From Gemmatimonas groenlandica (GTDB lineage: Bacteria > Gemmatimonadota > Gemmatimonadetes > Gemmatimonadales > Gemmatimonadaceae), in NCBI RefSeq assembly GCF_013004105.1, contig NZ_CP053085.1, positions 4,092,001 through 4,156,000 of the forward strand: a stretch of 64,000 nucleotides of DNA, written 5' to 3'. The position numbers and the translations under genes were made by a program. Under the pieces are notes generated by a model. It worked only from the letters and a program-made list of their open reading frames with translations, was not told where the DNA came from and made no database searches. This document shows positions 52,001 to 60,724 of the stretch, piece by piece (within the stretch, counting starts at the first letter, position 1; each line of letters begins with the position of its first letter).

Positions 52001-55000
52001 ATGACGCTGCAGCGCCTGATCGGTTCCTCCCTGGCGATCGCTATGGTCGTCGCCGCGCCGGCTGGCGCACAGACGCCCGCGCAGAATGACAGTGCGGTCC
52101 GCGCCGTCGCGCGAAGCAGTGGGCTTCCGCTGGCCACGCCGCGCACACTCCGGTTCACGACCGACGAAGCGTCGTGGATCTCGCTCGACGTCTCGCCCGA
52201 CGGCAAGACCCTCGCCTTCGACATTCTGGGCGATCTGTACACCCTGCCGATTGCCGGTGGAACAGCGACCCGCATTACCAGCGGCACCGGCTGGGATCAA
52301 CAACCGCGCTTCTCGCCCGACGGCAAGCAACTGGTGTTCGTGAGCGACCGGAACGGGTCGAAGAATGTCTGGATCGCCAACGCGGATGGTACGAAGCCGC
52401 GCCTGATCACGCGCAGCGAGCGGATCAATTTCGCGTCGCCGATCTGGTCGGCCGATGGGCAGTACATCATTGCCACGCGCGTGGGCCAGTTGTGGATGTA
52501 CAACACGAGCGGTGGCTCGGGTGTCCAGCTGACCGGCCTTCGCGCCGAGGGCGCCGCCGCACCCACTGGCGCCGTGCCGTCGCACTTGGCGGCCGCGCCG
52601 TCGGGCGACGCGCGCTATCTGTGGGTGAATGTGAGCGGCAGCGTACCAGCGGTGCTGGCATCGGGCTTACACGACGATCACGCGACCTCGGCGCGCGAAG
52701 AGGCCGAGGAACTCGAAGCGCGCAGCAATGCGCGGCGGGTGGGGCAGTATCAGGTGGCACAGTTCGAGCGCAGCACCGGGCGCACGTTGGTACGCACCAA
52801 CGAGGTGGAAGGCGCCTTTCGTCCGGTGGCGAGTCCCGATGGTAAGTGGCTGGTGTACGCGACGCGCTACGACGCGCGTGGAGCGCTCAAGCTGCGCGAT
52901 CTGAGCACCGGCGCCGAACGATGGCTGGTGATGGACGTGCAGCGCGACAACTCGCAGGGCGGTGGCGGTAACGATCGCGACTTGTATCCGGCGTCGGCCT
53001 TCACGCCCGACTCGAAGGCGCTGATCACCAGCTACAACGGAAAGATCTGGCGCGTGGAGGTACCGACGGGCGCGGTGACGCCGGTGCCGTTCACGGCGCA
53101 GGTGGATCAGCAGATGGGCGCGCTGGCGAAGTTCGAATATCCCGTGAACGATTCGTCGCTCGTCGTCACGCAGATCCGCGGTGCGCGTCCGTCGCCTAAC
53201 GGTCGCACGCTCGCCTTCACCGCGCTCGACCGCCTGTATGCCGGTGACATCGATTCGACAGCGCAGATCCGCAATCCGCGACGCCTGACAACCGGCGCTA
53301 CGGTGGAGCATGCACCGGTGTGGTCGCCGGATGGTCGCTACCTCGCCTACGTCACGTGGAGCGACACGGTGGGTGGGCACATCTATCGGGTGCGCGCTGA
53401 TGGCAGCGCACCGGCCGAGCGACTCACGCGCGCGGCAGCGTTCTACGACAAGATCGCGTACACGAAGGACGGATCTCGCATCATGGCGGTGCGCGGGTCG
53501 CGCTTCAGCCGTCTGCGGCAATTCGAAGATTTCGGCAACATCGCCAACGGCGAGTTGGAGTACATCACGCTGCCGGCCGCAGGTGGCGAGGTCACGCGCA
53601 TCGCGTGGACCGGCAGCGGTCAGTCACAGCAGGGGCGCAACGTGCCGCACGTCGGACCCGACAGCACGCGCTTGTATGTGTGGGCGGGCAGTGAAGGCTT
53701 GATCTCCATGCGTTTTGACGGCACCGATCGCAAGGTGGTGGTGCGCGTCGCGGGCCCGCCGCCGCCGGCGCAGGTGCTGCCGCCCGGCGCCACGCCGCCA
53801 CCGCCGCCGCCGACTCCCGACGAAGTTGTGCTCTCACCCGATGGTAGCCGCGCGCTGGTGCTGGCCAACAACAACGTCTTCATAATCACCGTGCCACCGG
53901 TGGTTGGTCAGGCTCCGGCCGTGGCCGTGTCGGCGAGCTCAGTCCCCACGGCGCGACTCACGCGCGTGGGCGGTGAGTTCATCGGATGGGGATCCGACGG
54001 TGCGTCGGCGTTCTATTCGATCGGACGCAGCTGGTTCCGGTACGATGTGCGCACCGCCGAGGTGGCGATTCGTGATTCCGTGTCGCGCGCCGATTCGATC
54101 GCGACGGCGCCGCCAGGAACAGCCGGTGCGCCAGCGCCAGTCGCGCCGCGCGATAGCACGCGTACGCCACCGCGAGCCTACGAGGCGCGACGGTTCGACG
54201 TGACGATCACCGCGGCCAAGGACAAGCCGCGCGGTGTGGTGGTGCTGCGGAATGCGCGATTGATCACGATGAAGGGCGCCGACGTGGTCGAGCGCGGCGA
54301 TGTCGTGGTGACCGACAATCGCATCACTGCCGTTGGTGCCAGCGGGTCAGTGATGATTCCCAGTGGTGCTCGTGAGATCGACATGGCCGGGAAAACGATT
54401 CTCCCGGGATACGTCGATATCCACGCGCACAACTGGTTTGGCTGGGGCGTGCATCGCGATCAGGTCACGCAACTGCTGGCGAACCTTGCGTACGGAGTGA
54501 CCACGCAACGCGATCCGCAGACGTCGGCGACCGACATTCTCACGTACTCCGATTTGATGGAAACGGGCGCCCTGATCGGGCCGCGCTTGTACTCCACGGG
54601 CCCCGGCATCTTCGCCGCCGATAATATCAAGAGCCTGGACGAAGCGCGGGATGTGTTGCGCCGCTACGCCGATCACTACAACACGAAGACGATCAAGCAG
54701 TATCTCGCCGGCGACCGCAAGGTACGGCAGTGGGTGATCATGGCAGCGAAGGAGCTGGGGCTCACGGCCACCACCGAGGGTGGCTCCAACCTCACGATGA
54801 ACCTCACGCTCATGCAGGACGGCTATCCTGGGCTCGAGCATGCGATGCCGATCTTCCCGCTATTCAAAGATGTCGTGCAGTTGCAGGCCGAAAGTGGGAT
54901 CACCTATACGCCGACGCTGGTGGTGGGATACGGTGGGCCCATTGGTCTCAACTACTGGCTCACGCACTACAACGTGGACGACGACACGAAGCTGCGTCGC

Positions 55001-55468
55001 TTCACCCCGCACGATGAACTCGACGCGTGGAAGTCGCTGCCGTACAACCGCGACGACCAGTACATCTTCAAGGGGCTCGCCGAGCAGCTGAACAAGATGG
55101 TGAAGGCGGGTGGCCGCGTGGGTCTGGGCTCACATGGCGAACTGCAGGGACTCGGTGTGCACTGGGAGCTGTGGATGATGCAGTCCGGCGGCCTGAGTGA
55201 GTTCGAGACGCTGCGCGCCGGCACGCTACATGGAGCTGAAGCCATCGGGCTCGGCAAGGATCTCGGCTCGCTCGAAGTCGGGAAGCTAGCCGACCTGCAG
55301 GTGCTCGATCGTAATCCGCTCACCGACATCAAGAACACGAACTCGGTGCGTTTCGTGATGAAGAACGGCCGGTTGTACGACGGGAACACGCTCGATGAAG
55401 TGTGGCCGCGCGCGAAGGCGCTGCCGCCGCAGTGGTGGTGGACGGAGGATCCGGCAGTGAAACGCTAG
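52001..55468 (+). CDS. Secreted beta-propeller amidohydrolase (TolB-like + imidazolonepropionase-like)
   Basis: The 1155-residue protein has a signal peptide ('MTLQRLIGSSLAIAMVVAAP', ending near 'AGAQTP'). Residues ~50-640 form TolB/PD40-type blades ('DVSPDGKTLAFDILGDLYTL', 'FSPDGKQLVFVSDRNGSKNV' with 'WIANADG', 'WSPDGRYLAYVTWSDTVGGH'). A low-complexity Pro-rich stretch follows near 590 ('PPPAQVLPPGATPPPPPPTP'). Residues ~735-1150 are an amidohydrolase domain with 'GKTILPGYVDIHAHNWFGWG' (metal His pair), 'YGVTTQRDPQTSATDILTYS' and a final 'GLGKDLGSLEVGKLADLQVL'. The fusion occurs in Gemmatimonadota and Bacteroidota. It is likely a periplasmic peptidase or prolidase-like enzyme. Confidence 0.9.
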   Translation: MTLQRLIGSSLAIAMVVAAPAGAQTPAQNDSAVRAVARSSGLPLATPRTLRFTTDEASWISLDVSPDGKTLAFDILGDLYTLPIAGGTATRITSGTGWDQQPRFSPDGKQLVFVSDRNGSKNVWIANADGTKPRLITRSERINFASPIWSADGQYIIATRVGQLWMYNTSGGSGVQLTGLRAEGAAAPTGAVPSHLAAAPSGDARYLWVNVSGSVPAVLASGLHDDHATSAREEAEELEARSNARRVGQYQVAQFERSTGRTLVRTNEVEGAFRPVASPDGKWLVYATRYDARGALKLRDLSTGAERWLVMDVQRDNSQGGGGNDRDLYPASAFTPDSKALITSYNGKIWRVEVPTGAVTPVPFTAQVDQQMGALAKFEYPVNDSSLVVTQIRGARPSPNGRTLAFTALDRLYAGDIDSTAQIRNPRRLTTGATVEHAPVWSPDGRYLAYVTWSDTVGGHIYRVRADGSAPAERLTRAAAFYDKIAYTKDGSRIMAVRGSRFSRLRQFEDFGNIANGELEYITLPAAGGEVTRIAWTGSGQSQQGRNVPHVGPDSTRLYVWAGSEGLISMRFDGTDRKVVVRVAGPPPPAQVLPPGATPPPPPPTPDEVVLSPDGSRALVLANNNVFIITVPPVVGQAPAVAVSASSVPTARLTRVGGEFIGWGSDGASAFYSIGRSWFRYDVRTAEVAIRDSVSRADSIATAPPGTAGAPAPVAPRDSTRTPPRAYEARRFDVTITAAKDKPRGVVVLRNARLITMKGADVVERGDVVVTDNRITAVGASGSVMIPSGAREIDMAGKTILPGYVDIHAHNWFGWGVHRDQVTQLLANLAYGVTTQRDPQTSATDILTYSDLMETGALIGPRLYSTGPGIFAADNIKSLDEARDVLRRYADHYNTKTIKQYLAGDRKVRQWVIMAAKELGLTATTEGGSNLTMNLTLMQDGYPGLEHAMPIFPLFKDVVQLQAESGITYTPTLVVGYGGPIGLNYWLTHYNVDDDTKLRRFTPHDELDAWKSLPYNRDDQYIFKGLAEQLNKMVKAGGRVGLGSHGELQGLGVHWELWMMQSGGLSEFETLRAGTLHGAEAIGLGKDLGSLEVGKLADLQVLDRNPLTDIKNTNSVRFVMKNGRLYDGNTLDEVWPRAKALPPQWWWTEDPAVKR

Positions 55469-56934
55469 AACGCGGCCTTCGCTCGGATCCGAGACAGATT
55501 CCATTCGAACCATCGCTCCGTAGCCGGCAACGGGTGCGTGGCGTAGCGCTGCTGCATGGCGTTCCGAAGCTCGGTGCGCGTCGGCTCCGGCAGCAACGTG
55601 AGCGCATCGACGATGGCTGGAATAGCATCGGCTGAGAGTTCGCCCGTGAGGTAGGCCACATCGAGCTTCCCCGTGCTGGCGAATCGCTCGATGTTGCGGT
55701 GTGCGATCCACGACTCGTGGTTCCAGTAGAGCAATCCGACGAACAACGCCACCGCGACAATCGCGGCGCGCCGGAACAGCCGACCGGTATCGAGACCGCG
55801 CACCACCTCGAGCGCCAGCAGGGCGAGCGCGGTAGCGACCACCAGCATATAAACCTGCGCGTACAGCCTTGCGGTGGTGAATCCATACGCGACTTCGTAG
55901 AGCAGCACGCGGTGAAACGCCGAACCGAGCACCAACACGTCGGCGACGATGAGTGAGAGCGCAAGCCCACGGGCCAATCGTGCGTTGCGGTCGCGCTGTC
56001 CGTACTGCTCGGAGAGCAGAATGAGCACGGCGCTGGCTGACGCGACGATCGTGAGCTCACCGAATCCGCGCCGCGCATATTCGGCGAATGTCATAGTAGA
56101 TGCCTGCAGGCGCGGCAGCGATCCGAACAGATAGCCGAGTTGTAGTGCGAGGAAGAGCCAGAGCAACGCGGTCACAGCAGCGAGCAGCATGACACGCTCG
56201 GTCGCGCCGAGCCAACGCACGGGCTCGCGCGGCTCTGTCGACGAGGCGTTGGCCGGGGTGGTCAACGCGTAGCCATACGCGCCGACCACGAGCCCCAATA
56301 AGGCCGCGAAGAAGACGATGCGCGGGAGGAATGCCCAGTTCGAGACGACCGCGTCGATCACATCGCGCCACTGCGCCAAGGTCGGATCGGCCTCGGCCAG
56401 GAGCAGCGCGAACACGATCGAGACCGGAATGGTCAACGCGAGACCGCGTATCCACGCGCGCGCTCGCGTGGAGCGGATCTGTTCCGTGGCCTCGGCTGCG
56501 CATCGAAGGGCGCATGGTACCGCGTTGAACAGCGCCACCGGGGGCGCCGTGATCGCGAAGCGCGCGGTGACTCGCGACCGCGACGGATCGACGGACAGCA
56601 GCATCTGCATGGCCAGCAGCACGAGCACACTCGCCACGATCACGGCGTGCAGTACGTTGCTGGCCGTGACGGCCGCCGCGCCGGCAATCAGTGTGGCGGC
56701 GATGCCGAGCAGCAGTACGGAATTCGCGCTCCATTTGGCGCGGATGTGGCTGTGCAGCGCGACCAGTCCCGCGGCGGCCGCGCCGGTCCAGATTGCCCAG
56801 TTGAGGCCGGGCCGCGCGTCAAAAAGCACCCACGCCCCGAGCGCAGCAACTGCCGCAGCAGGCGCCCAGAGGCGAGTGGAGCGGTGCACCGCTCCACTGG
56901 GCCGTGGTTTTTGATCACCGATGCTCGTTCCCAT
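55465..56934 (-). CDS. DUF4173 (DUF4153-like) polytopic membrane protein
   Basis: The 489-residue protein has ~12 membrane helices. 'GATERVMLLAAVTALLWLFL' with 'ALQLGYLFG', 'TFAEYARRGFGELTIVASAS', and 'YVLIVADVLVLGSAFHRVLL'-type segments are characteristic of DUF4173; the soluble tail 'WIAHRNIERFASTGKLDVAY' is shared with the pseudogene at 59500-59829. Function unknown. It is convergent with the amidohydrolase gene (4-bp overlap of stops). The ATG at 56934 follows a -10 by only 7 nt. Confidence 0.85.
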   Translation of the reverse strand: MGTSIGDQKPRPSGAVHRSTRLWAPAAAVAALGAWVLFDARPGLNWAIWTGAAAAGLVALHSHIRAKWSANSVLLLGIAATLIAGAAAVTASNVLHAVIVASVLVLLAMQMLLSVDPSRSRVTARFAITAPPVALFNAVPCALRCAAEATEQIRSTRARAWIRGLALTIPVSIVFALLLAEADPTLAQWRDVIDAVVSNWAFLPRIVFFAALLGLVVGAYGYALTTPANASSTEPREPVRWLGATERVMLLAAVTALLWLFLALQLGYLFGSLPRLQASTMTFAEYARRGFGELTIVASASAVLILLSEQYGQRDRNARLARGLALSLIVADVLVLGSAFHRVLLYEVAYGFTTARLYAQVYMLVVATALALLALEVVRGLDTGRLFRRAAIVAVALFVGLLYWNHESWIAHRNIERFASTGKLDVAYLTGELSADAIPAIVDALTLLPEPTRTELRNAMQQRYATHPLPATERWFEWNLSRIRAKAAF

Positions 56935-56941
56935 GGACTAG

Positions 56942-56988
56942 AGCATCGGACAAGTAGTTCATTATGTCAAGTACTTCGTGCAACAAAG
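56942..56988 (-). promoter_or_regulatory. Leaderless promoter with 24-bp shared motif
   Basis: On the minus strand TTGACA (56970-56965), 17 bp and GATGCT (56947-56942) are followed by 7 nt and the ATG at 56934. The 24-bp block 56988-56965 ends AAGTACTTGACA and matches the block at 47766-47789 at 18 of 24 positions, with CTTT and AAGTACTT conserved on either side of a variable centre. Confidence 0.55.
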
Positions 56989-57002
56989 TGCATTTATTGC
57001 CA

Positions 57003-57557
57003 TTACAGAGACGGGTGGCAGATGCGGCCCTGAAGCGAGACGGAAAGTGAGTTGGTGTTGAAGTCGATGATACCGTGATTGCGGAACGATCCCTTGGCGC
57101 CAGCAAATACACCGGTACCGCTTACGACCGTCAGCACATCGTTCACGCGGCAGGTCCCGGCGTCCTTCCCGGCGGGAGCGCACACCGCACGGTCCATCGT
57201 GGTAAATCCGCCTTGCTCTGAGGCGAAGAAGTGGATGAGGGTGAGATGCTGGGCGCCTTGAGCTGTCTTGCCAGACGGATCAAGTCCGGTCACGATCGAC
57301 CCGAGTACGCCGCTGACTCCGCCGACGGTCGCCGGGAAGGGAAGCGCGCCGACGGTGAATTGGCCCGGCGCGTATTCGATCGTGCCGAGTGTGGCAGTGG
57401 TTTCCACCCGCACCTGGTCACAGTTCGCCGGCGTGCTCGCGGTGCGCGAGGCTTCCGGCTCCAACATGGTTGGTGTCGCGTCGCGGCAACCGGACGAAAG
57501 CAGACCGACGACGGCAACGATGCATCGCGTGAGGAAACGAGTCGTGTGGTGCGGCAT
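57003..57557 (-). CDS. Hypothetical lipoprotein
   Basis: The 184-residue product starts 'MPHHTTRFLTRCIVAVVGLL' with a lipobox ending 'SSGC' (Cys24). The mature domain is a beta-rich barrel-like sequence: 'TIEYAPGQFTVGALPFPATV' with 'GGVSGVLGSIVTGL', 'GAQHLTLIHFFASEQGGFTT', and 'LTVVSGTGVFAGAKGSFRNH' with 'GIIDFNTNSLSVSLQGRIC'. It resembles allene-oxide-cyclase or dirigent-like barrels by pattern. No function can be assigned. It lies between the DUF4173 gene and the BTAD regulator. Confidence 0.7.
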   Translation of the reverse strand: MPHHTTRFLTRCIVAVVGLLSSGCRDATPTMLEPEASRTASTPANCDQVRVETTATLGTIEYAPGQFTVGALPFPATVGGVSGVLGSIVTGLDPSGKTAQGAQHLTLIHFFASEQGGFTTMDRAVCAPAGKDAGTCRVNDVLTVVSGTGVFAGAKGSFRNHGIIDFNTNSLSVSLQGRICHPSL

Positions 57558-57666
57558 GTGCTCCTCCGTAACAGGGATGAGAAGTGTGGGCGAGTTCCTT
57601 GCGCCATCTTAGATTGCTCGCGTTAGTTGATCGTTAGCTCGCTTCGACCGGCGCTTCGTCCCATGC

Positions 57667-59490
57667 ATGCCCCTGAACCATTCGAACCAACCCGCCGTGA
57701 GCTTGTTCAGGGGCCAGGACGACGACACAGCGCAACCGCTCTCGCTTGGCCTGTTTGGCATGCCGCGATTCGACGGTCTGGGCGCGCCGCTGGCCACGGA
57801 ACTGCTCGGCAAGCCTAAAGCGTTCTCGCTGCTCGCGTTTCTGGCACTCGCCGGCGGTGATCTCCGAAGTCGCGATGAAGCTCTCGCCCTCTTCTGGCCA
57901 GAGTCGGACACCACACGCGCACGCAATGCGCTGCGGCAGAGTCTCTTCCTGCTGAAGCGCTATCTACCGGCCGATGCGTTGGTGGTGATTGGACAGGAGC
58001 GCATCGGACTGTCTGCCGAGCGCGTACACGTCGACGCGATCACGTTTGCTTTGCTGCTCGGGCAGGGGCGCGTACGCGAAGCCCTCGCGCTGTATCGCGG
58101 ACCGCTTCTGCCGGGCTTCACTCTGTACGAAGGATCCGACGTCACGGCGTGGCTCTCGATCGAGCGTGACCGCCTGCATCGCCAAGCGATGCGCGGCGCG
58201 ATGGCGCTGGCGCGAGCGAGCAGCCTTCATGGCGACGCGGACGGTGCCGCTGCGTTGGTGCGTTTCGCGGTGGAGCGGTCGCCGTACGACGAAGAGTTGC
58301 TTCGCGCCGGCATCACGCTGCTGAACGAAACCGGTGATCGCCGTGGTGCGGCGGCGCTGTATGACGAGGCCGAAGTGCGGTTTCGCGAGACACTCGAGAT
58401 CGCCTTATCGCCCGAGACGGAAGACGCCGGACGCGCTCTGAACGACGCAACCGCCCCACCAGCGTACGTCGCGCCAGTCGCGAGTACGATGGCGCGTGCG
58501 CGCAGCGTCTCCCCCGAGGCCCGGCGGTGGCACCTCAAGGCGCGTGCGTTCGCCGGTCAACGTTCGCCCCTCACGATCATGAAGGCGATTGATGGCTTCG
58601 AGCACGCCATTCGACTGAGCCCGGACTATGCCGAAGCGCACGCGGGACTCGGATTTGCGCTGTGCCAGGCGGCCGTCTACGTGGACTATCCGGGAAGCGA
58701 TGTGTGGGCGCGCGCGAAGGCGCATGCCGCGCGCGCCAGCCGACTCGATCCGCAATTGGGCGAAGCGCACGCGGTGCTCGCCCACGTCACCGTCTGTTAC
58801 GACTACGATTGGCAGGCGGCCGAGTCGCTCTATCAGAAGGCCATCGCCGTCGATCCCGCGTCGACGGTGACCCGGCATTCGTATGCGCTGTATTTCCTGG
58901 CCGCCGCGAATCGCACCGACGAGGCGCTGGCACTGCTTGACCGCGCGCGTGACCAAACGCCGGAGAATCCTGGGCATAGTGTGTACTATGCCCTGTGCTG
59001 CATATTCGGCCGGCGATTCGAGCGTGCGCAGCAGGAGGCGGAGTCGGTCATCGAGGCGCATCCCACCCTGGTGCAGGCGCAATGGATACGCGGCATGGCG
59101 CGCGAAGGGATGGGTGACTTGCCAGGTGCGATCACAGCCTTTGAACACGCGGTGTCGACGACTGGACGCAGCTCGATGTTCCTGTCGCAGCTTGGGCGTG
59201 CTCTGGCGCGCGCGGGCGACCATGCGGGCGCGCGCCGGATACTCGCCGAACTCGACGGACGCGGAAGCGACTGTGCGGCTGCGCTGTATAACAGCGCCGA
59301 AATACTCGCCGCGATGGGTGAGATTGAGCCGGCGCTCGACTGCCTCTACGGCGCGTACCGCCAGCGCAATCCGTATCTCATTTTCGCCGGCGTCAAGTAC
59401 GCCCTGGATCCGCTGCGCGGTGCGAAGCGGTTTCGTGATCTCCTGACGCGCGTAGGCGTACCCAGCGCCGCGCAGTCGCCTTCCTGCTGA
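57667..59490 (+). CDS. BTAD-domain (SARP-like) transcriptional regulator with TPR repeats
   Basis: The 607-residue protein has an N-terminal OmpR/PhoB-like winged helix ('LSLGLFGMPRFDGLGAPLAT' through 'RARNALRQSLFLLKRYLPA') and a BTAD domain (~115-250: 'ALALYRGPLLPGFTLYEGSD' with 'VTAWLSIERDRLHRQAM', then 'VERSPYDEELLRAGITLLNE'). From residue ~280 about nine TPR-like helical pairs follow ('IRLSPDYAEAHAGLGFALCQ', 'DPASTVTRHSYALYFLAAAN', 'AHPTLVQAQWIRGMAREGM'). Such proteins activate or repress by binding DNA via the winged helix and partners via the TPRs. Targets are unknown. The length and domain order are typical of gemmatimonad BTAD regulators. Confidence 0.9.
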   Translation: MPLNHSNQPAVSLFRGQDDDTAQPLSLGLFGMPRFDGLGAPLATELLGKPKAFSLLAFLALAGGDLRSRDEALALFWPESDTTRARNALRQSLFLLKRYLPADALVVIGQERIGLSAERVHVDAITFALLLGQGRVREALALYRGPLLPGFTLYEGSDVTAWLSIERDRLHRQAMRGAMALARASSLHGDADGAAALVRFAVERSPYDEELLRAGITLLNETGDRRGAAALYDEAEVRFRETLEIALSPETEDAGRALNDATAPPAYVAPVASTMARARSVSPEARRWHLKARAFAGQRSPLTIMKAIDGFEHAIRLSPDYAEAHAGLGFALCQAAVYVDYPGSDVWARAKAHAARASRLDPQLGEAHAVLAHVTVCYDYDWQAAESLYQKAIAVDPASTVTRHSYALYFLAAANRTDEALALLDRARDQTPENPGHSVYYALCCIFGRRFERAQQEAESVIEAHPTLVQAQWIRGMAREGMGDLPGAITAFEHAVSTTGRSSMFLSQLGRALARAGDHAGARRILAELDGRGSDCAAALYNSAEILAAMGEIEPALDCLYGAYRQRNPYLIFAGVKYALDPLRGAKRFRDLLTRVGVPSAAQSPSC

Positions 59491-59499
59491 TCGCCAGCA

Positions 59500-59829
59500 G
59501 TCGTGCTTGGACGGAAGGCGAGCGTGATGCGAGGTATTGCACGTCGATCTTCCCGGTACTGGCGAATCGCTCCCGGTTGCGCCGCGCGATCCACACTTCG
59601 TGATTCCTGTAGCGTGGCCCCGCACAGCAGGATTCGCGCGACCGTCGCCGACCGTCGGAACAGGCGACCCATGTCGAACCCCGTCGCCACTTCGAGTGCG
59701 AGCAGCATCAATCCAGCGGCAACCACGAGCATGTAGGCCTGCGCATACCCTCAGGCGGTGGTGAATCCGGTCGCGTCACCGGTCCGGCGTGGCCAATCAA
59801 GGCCGGGGTGGGCATCGAACATGACCCAT
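59500..59829 (-). pseudogene. DUF4173 pseudogene with deleted middle
   Basis: The minus strand from 59829 reads 'WVMFDAHPGLDWPRRTG' then 'DATGFTTA', a stop codon, and 'YAQAYMLVVAAGLMLLALEV' followed by 'ATGFDMGRLFRRSATVA'. In the intact DUF4173 protein at 55465-56934 the first piece is near residue 35 ('WVLFDARPGLNWAIWTG') and the second near residue 360 ('GFTTARLYAQVYMLVVATAL'). About 300 residues are missing between them while the reading frame is kept. Further along, a frameshift separates 'RRSATVARILLCGAT' from 'NHEVWIARRNRERFASTGKI', and the gene stops before its C-terminus. Most of the 397 bp between the BTAD and NmrA genes is this relic. Confidence 0.8.
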
Positions 59830-59887
59830 GTGTCTGTGTAGGAGCTTACTATTGACCTGCTTCCTTCCTCATGCCTCCTCTCCGCCA

Positions 59888-60724
59888 ATGAAAACCATCC
59901 TCGTCCTCGGTGCGAACGGCTCCGTCGGCAGCGAACTCTCGCGGTTGCTCGAACAGGTTGGTCACACTGTTCGACGGGCCACGAGTCGCAGCTCTGACGC
60001 CGGTGCGGTGCACGTCAATTTGCTGTCCGGTGACGGTATCGCGAATGCCATGCACGGCGTCGATGCCGCTTTCCTGCTGTCGCCGACGGGACACGTGAAT
60101 GTCGATGAACTACTTAGCCCGGTCGTCGAGCAGGCCCGCGAACATGGTGTGCAGAAGCTGGTACTCATGACGGCTATCGGTGTCGACAGCGGGCTTTCTG
60201 TGCCGATGCGCACGGTGGAGCGCGAGGTGGAAGCGTCCGGCATCGCGTGGAATGTGATCCGCCCGAATTCATTCATGCAGAACCTGAGTAGCTATTGGCT
60301 GCACGGTATCGCTCACGCCGACGCGATCATGCTGCCCGCTGGCACCGCGAAAGGAAGTTTTATCGATGCGCGCGACATAGCATCGGTGGCTGCCGCACTG
60401 CTGCAGCACAACACGTTCGACAATCGCGCCTTCGATCTCACGGGTGGCGAAGCGCTCGACTACGATACTGTCGCGCAGCTACTTAGCGTCGAGTCATGTC
60501 GTGCCATTCGCTACCAAGAGATCAGCCGGGATGACATGCGCGCCGGATTGATAGGTGCCGGACTTCCCGAACCGTACGCTGACTTTATTCTGCTCACGCT
60601 CGACTACTTCAAGCGCGGCGAAGCGGAGCGCGTGACTGATGCCGTCCCACTCATCACTGGTCGTTCAGCGCGGACGATGACTGCCTACGCGAAGGACTAC
60701 CGAGACGCCTTCGTGCGATCATGA
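59888..60724 (+). CDS. NmrA-like NAD(P)-binding reductase
   Basis: The 278-residue cytoplasmic protein begins at 59888 ('MKTILVLGANGSVGSELSRL'). The NADP-binding loop is 'VLGANGSVGSEL' (GxxGxxG-like), followed by 'VRRATSRSSDAGAVHVNLLS' and 'KLVLMTAIGVDSGLSVP'. The later 'NVIRPNSFMQNLSSYWLHGI' matches the NmrA/quinone-reductase (QOR2/ytfG) family, which have Tyr/Lys-free active sites and act as redox sensors or reductases. Its stop overlaps the kinase ATG by 4 nt, so the two are translationally coupled. A regulatory link between redox sensing and kinase is suggested but unproven. Confidence 0.88.
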   Translation: MKTILVLGANGSVGSELSRLLEQVGHTVRRATSRSSDAGAVHVNLLSGDGIANAMHGVDAAFLLSPTGHVNVDELLSPVVEQAREHGVQKLVLMTAIGVDSGLSVPMRTVEREVEASGIAWNVIRPNSFMQNLSSYWLHGIAHADAIMLPAGTAKGSFIDARDIASVAAALLQHNTFDNRAFDLTGGEALDYDTVAQLLSVESCRAIRYQEISRDDMRAGLIGAGLPEPYADFILLTLDYFKRGEAERVTDAVPLITGRSARTMTAYAKDYRDAFVRS

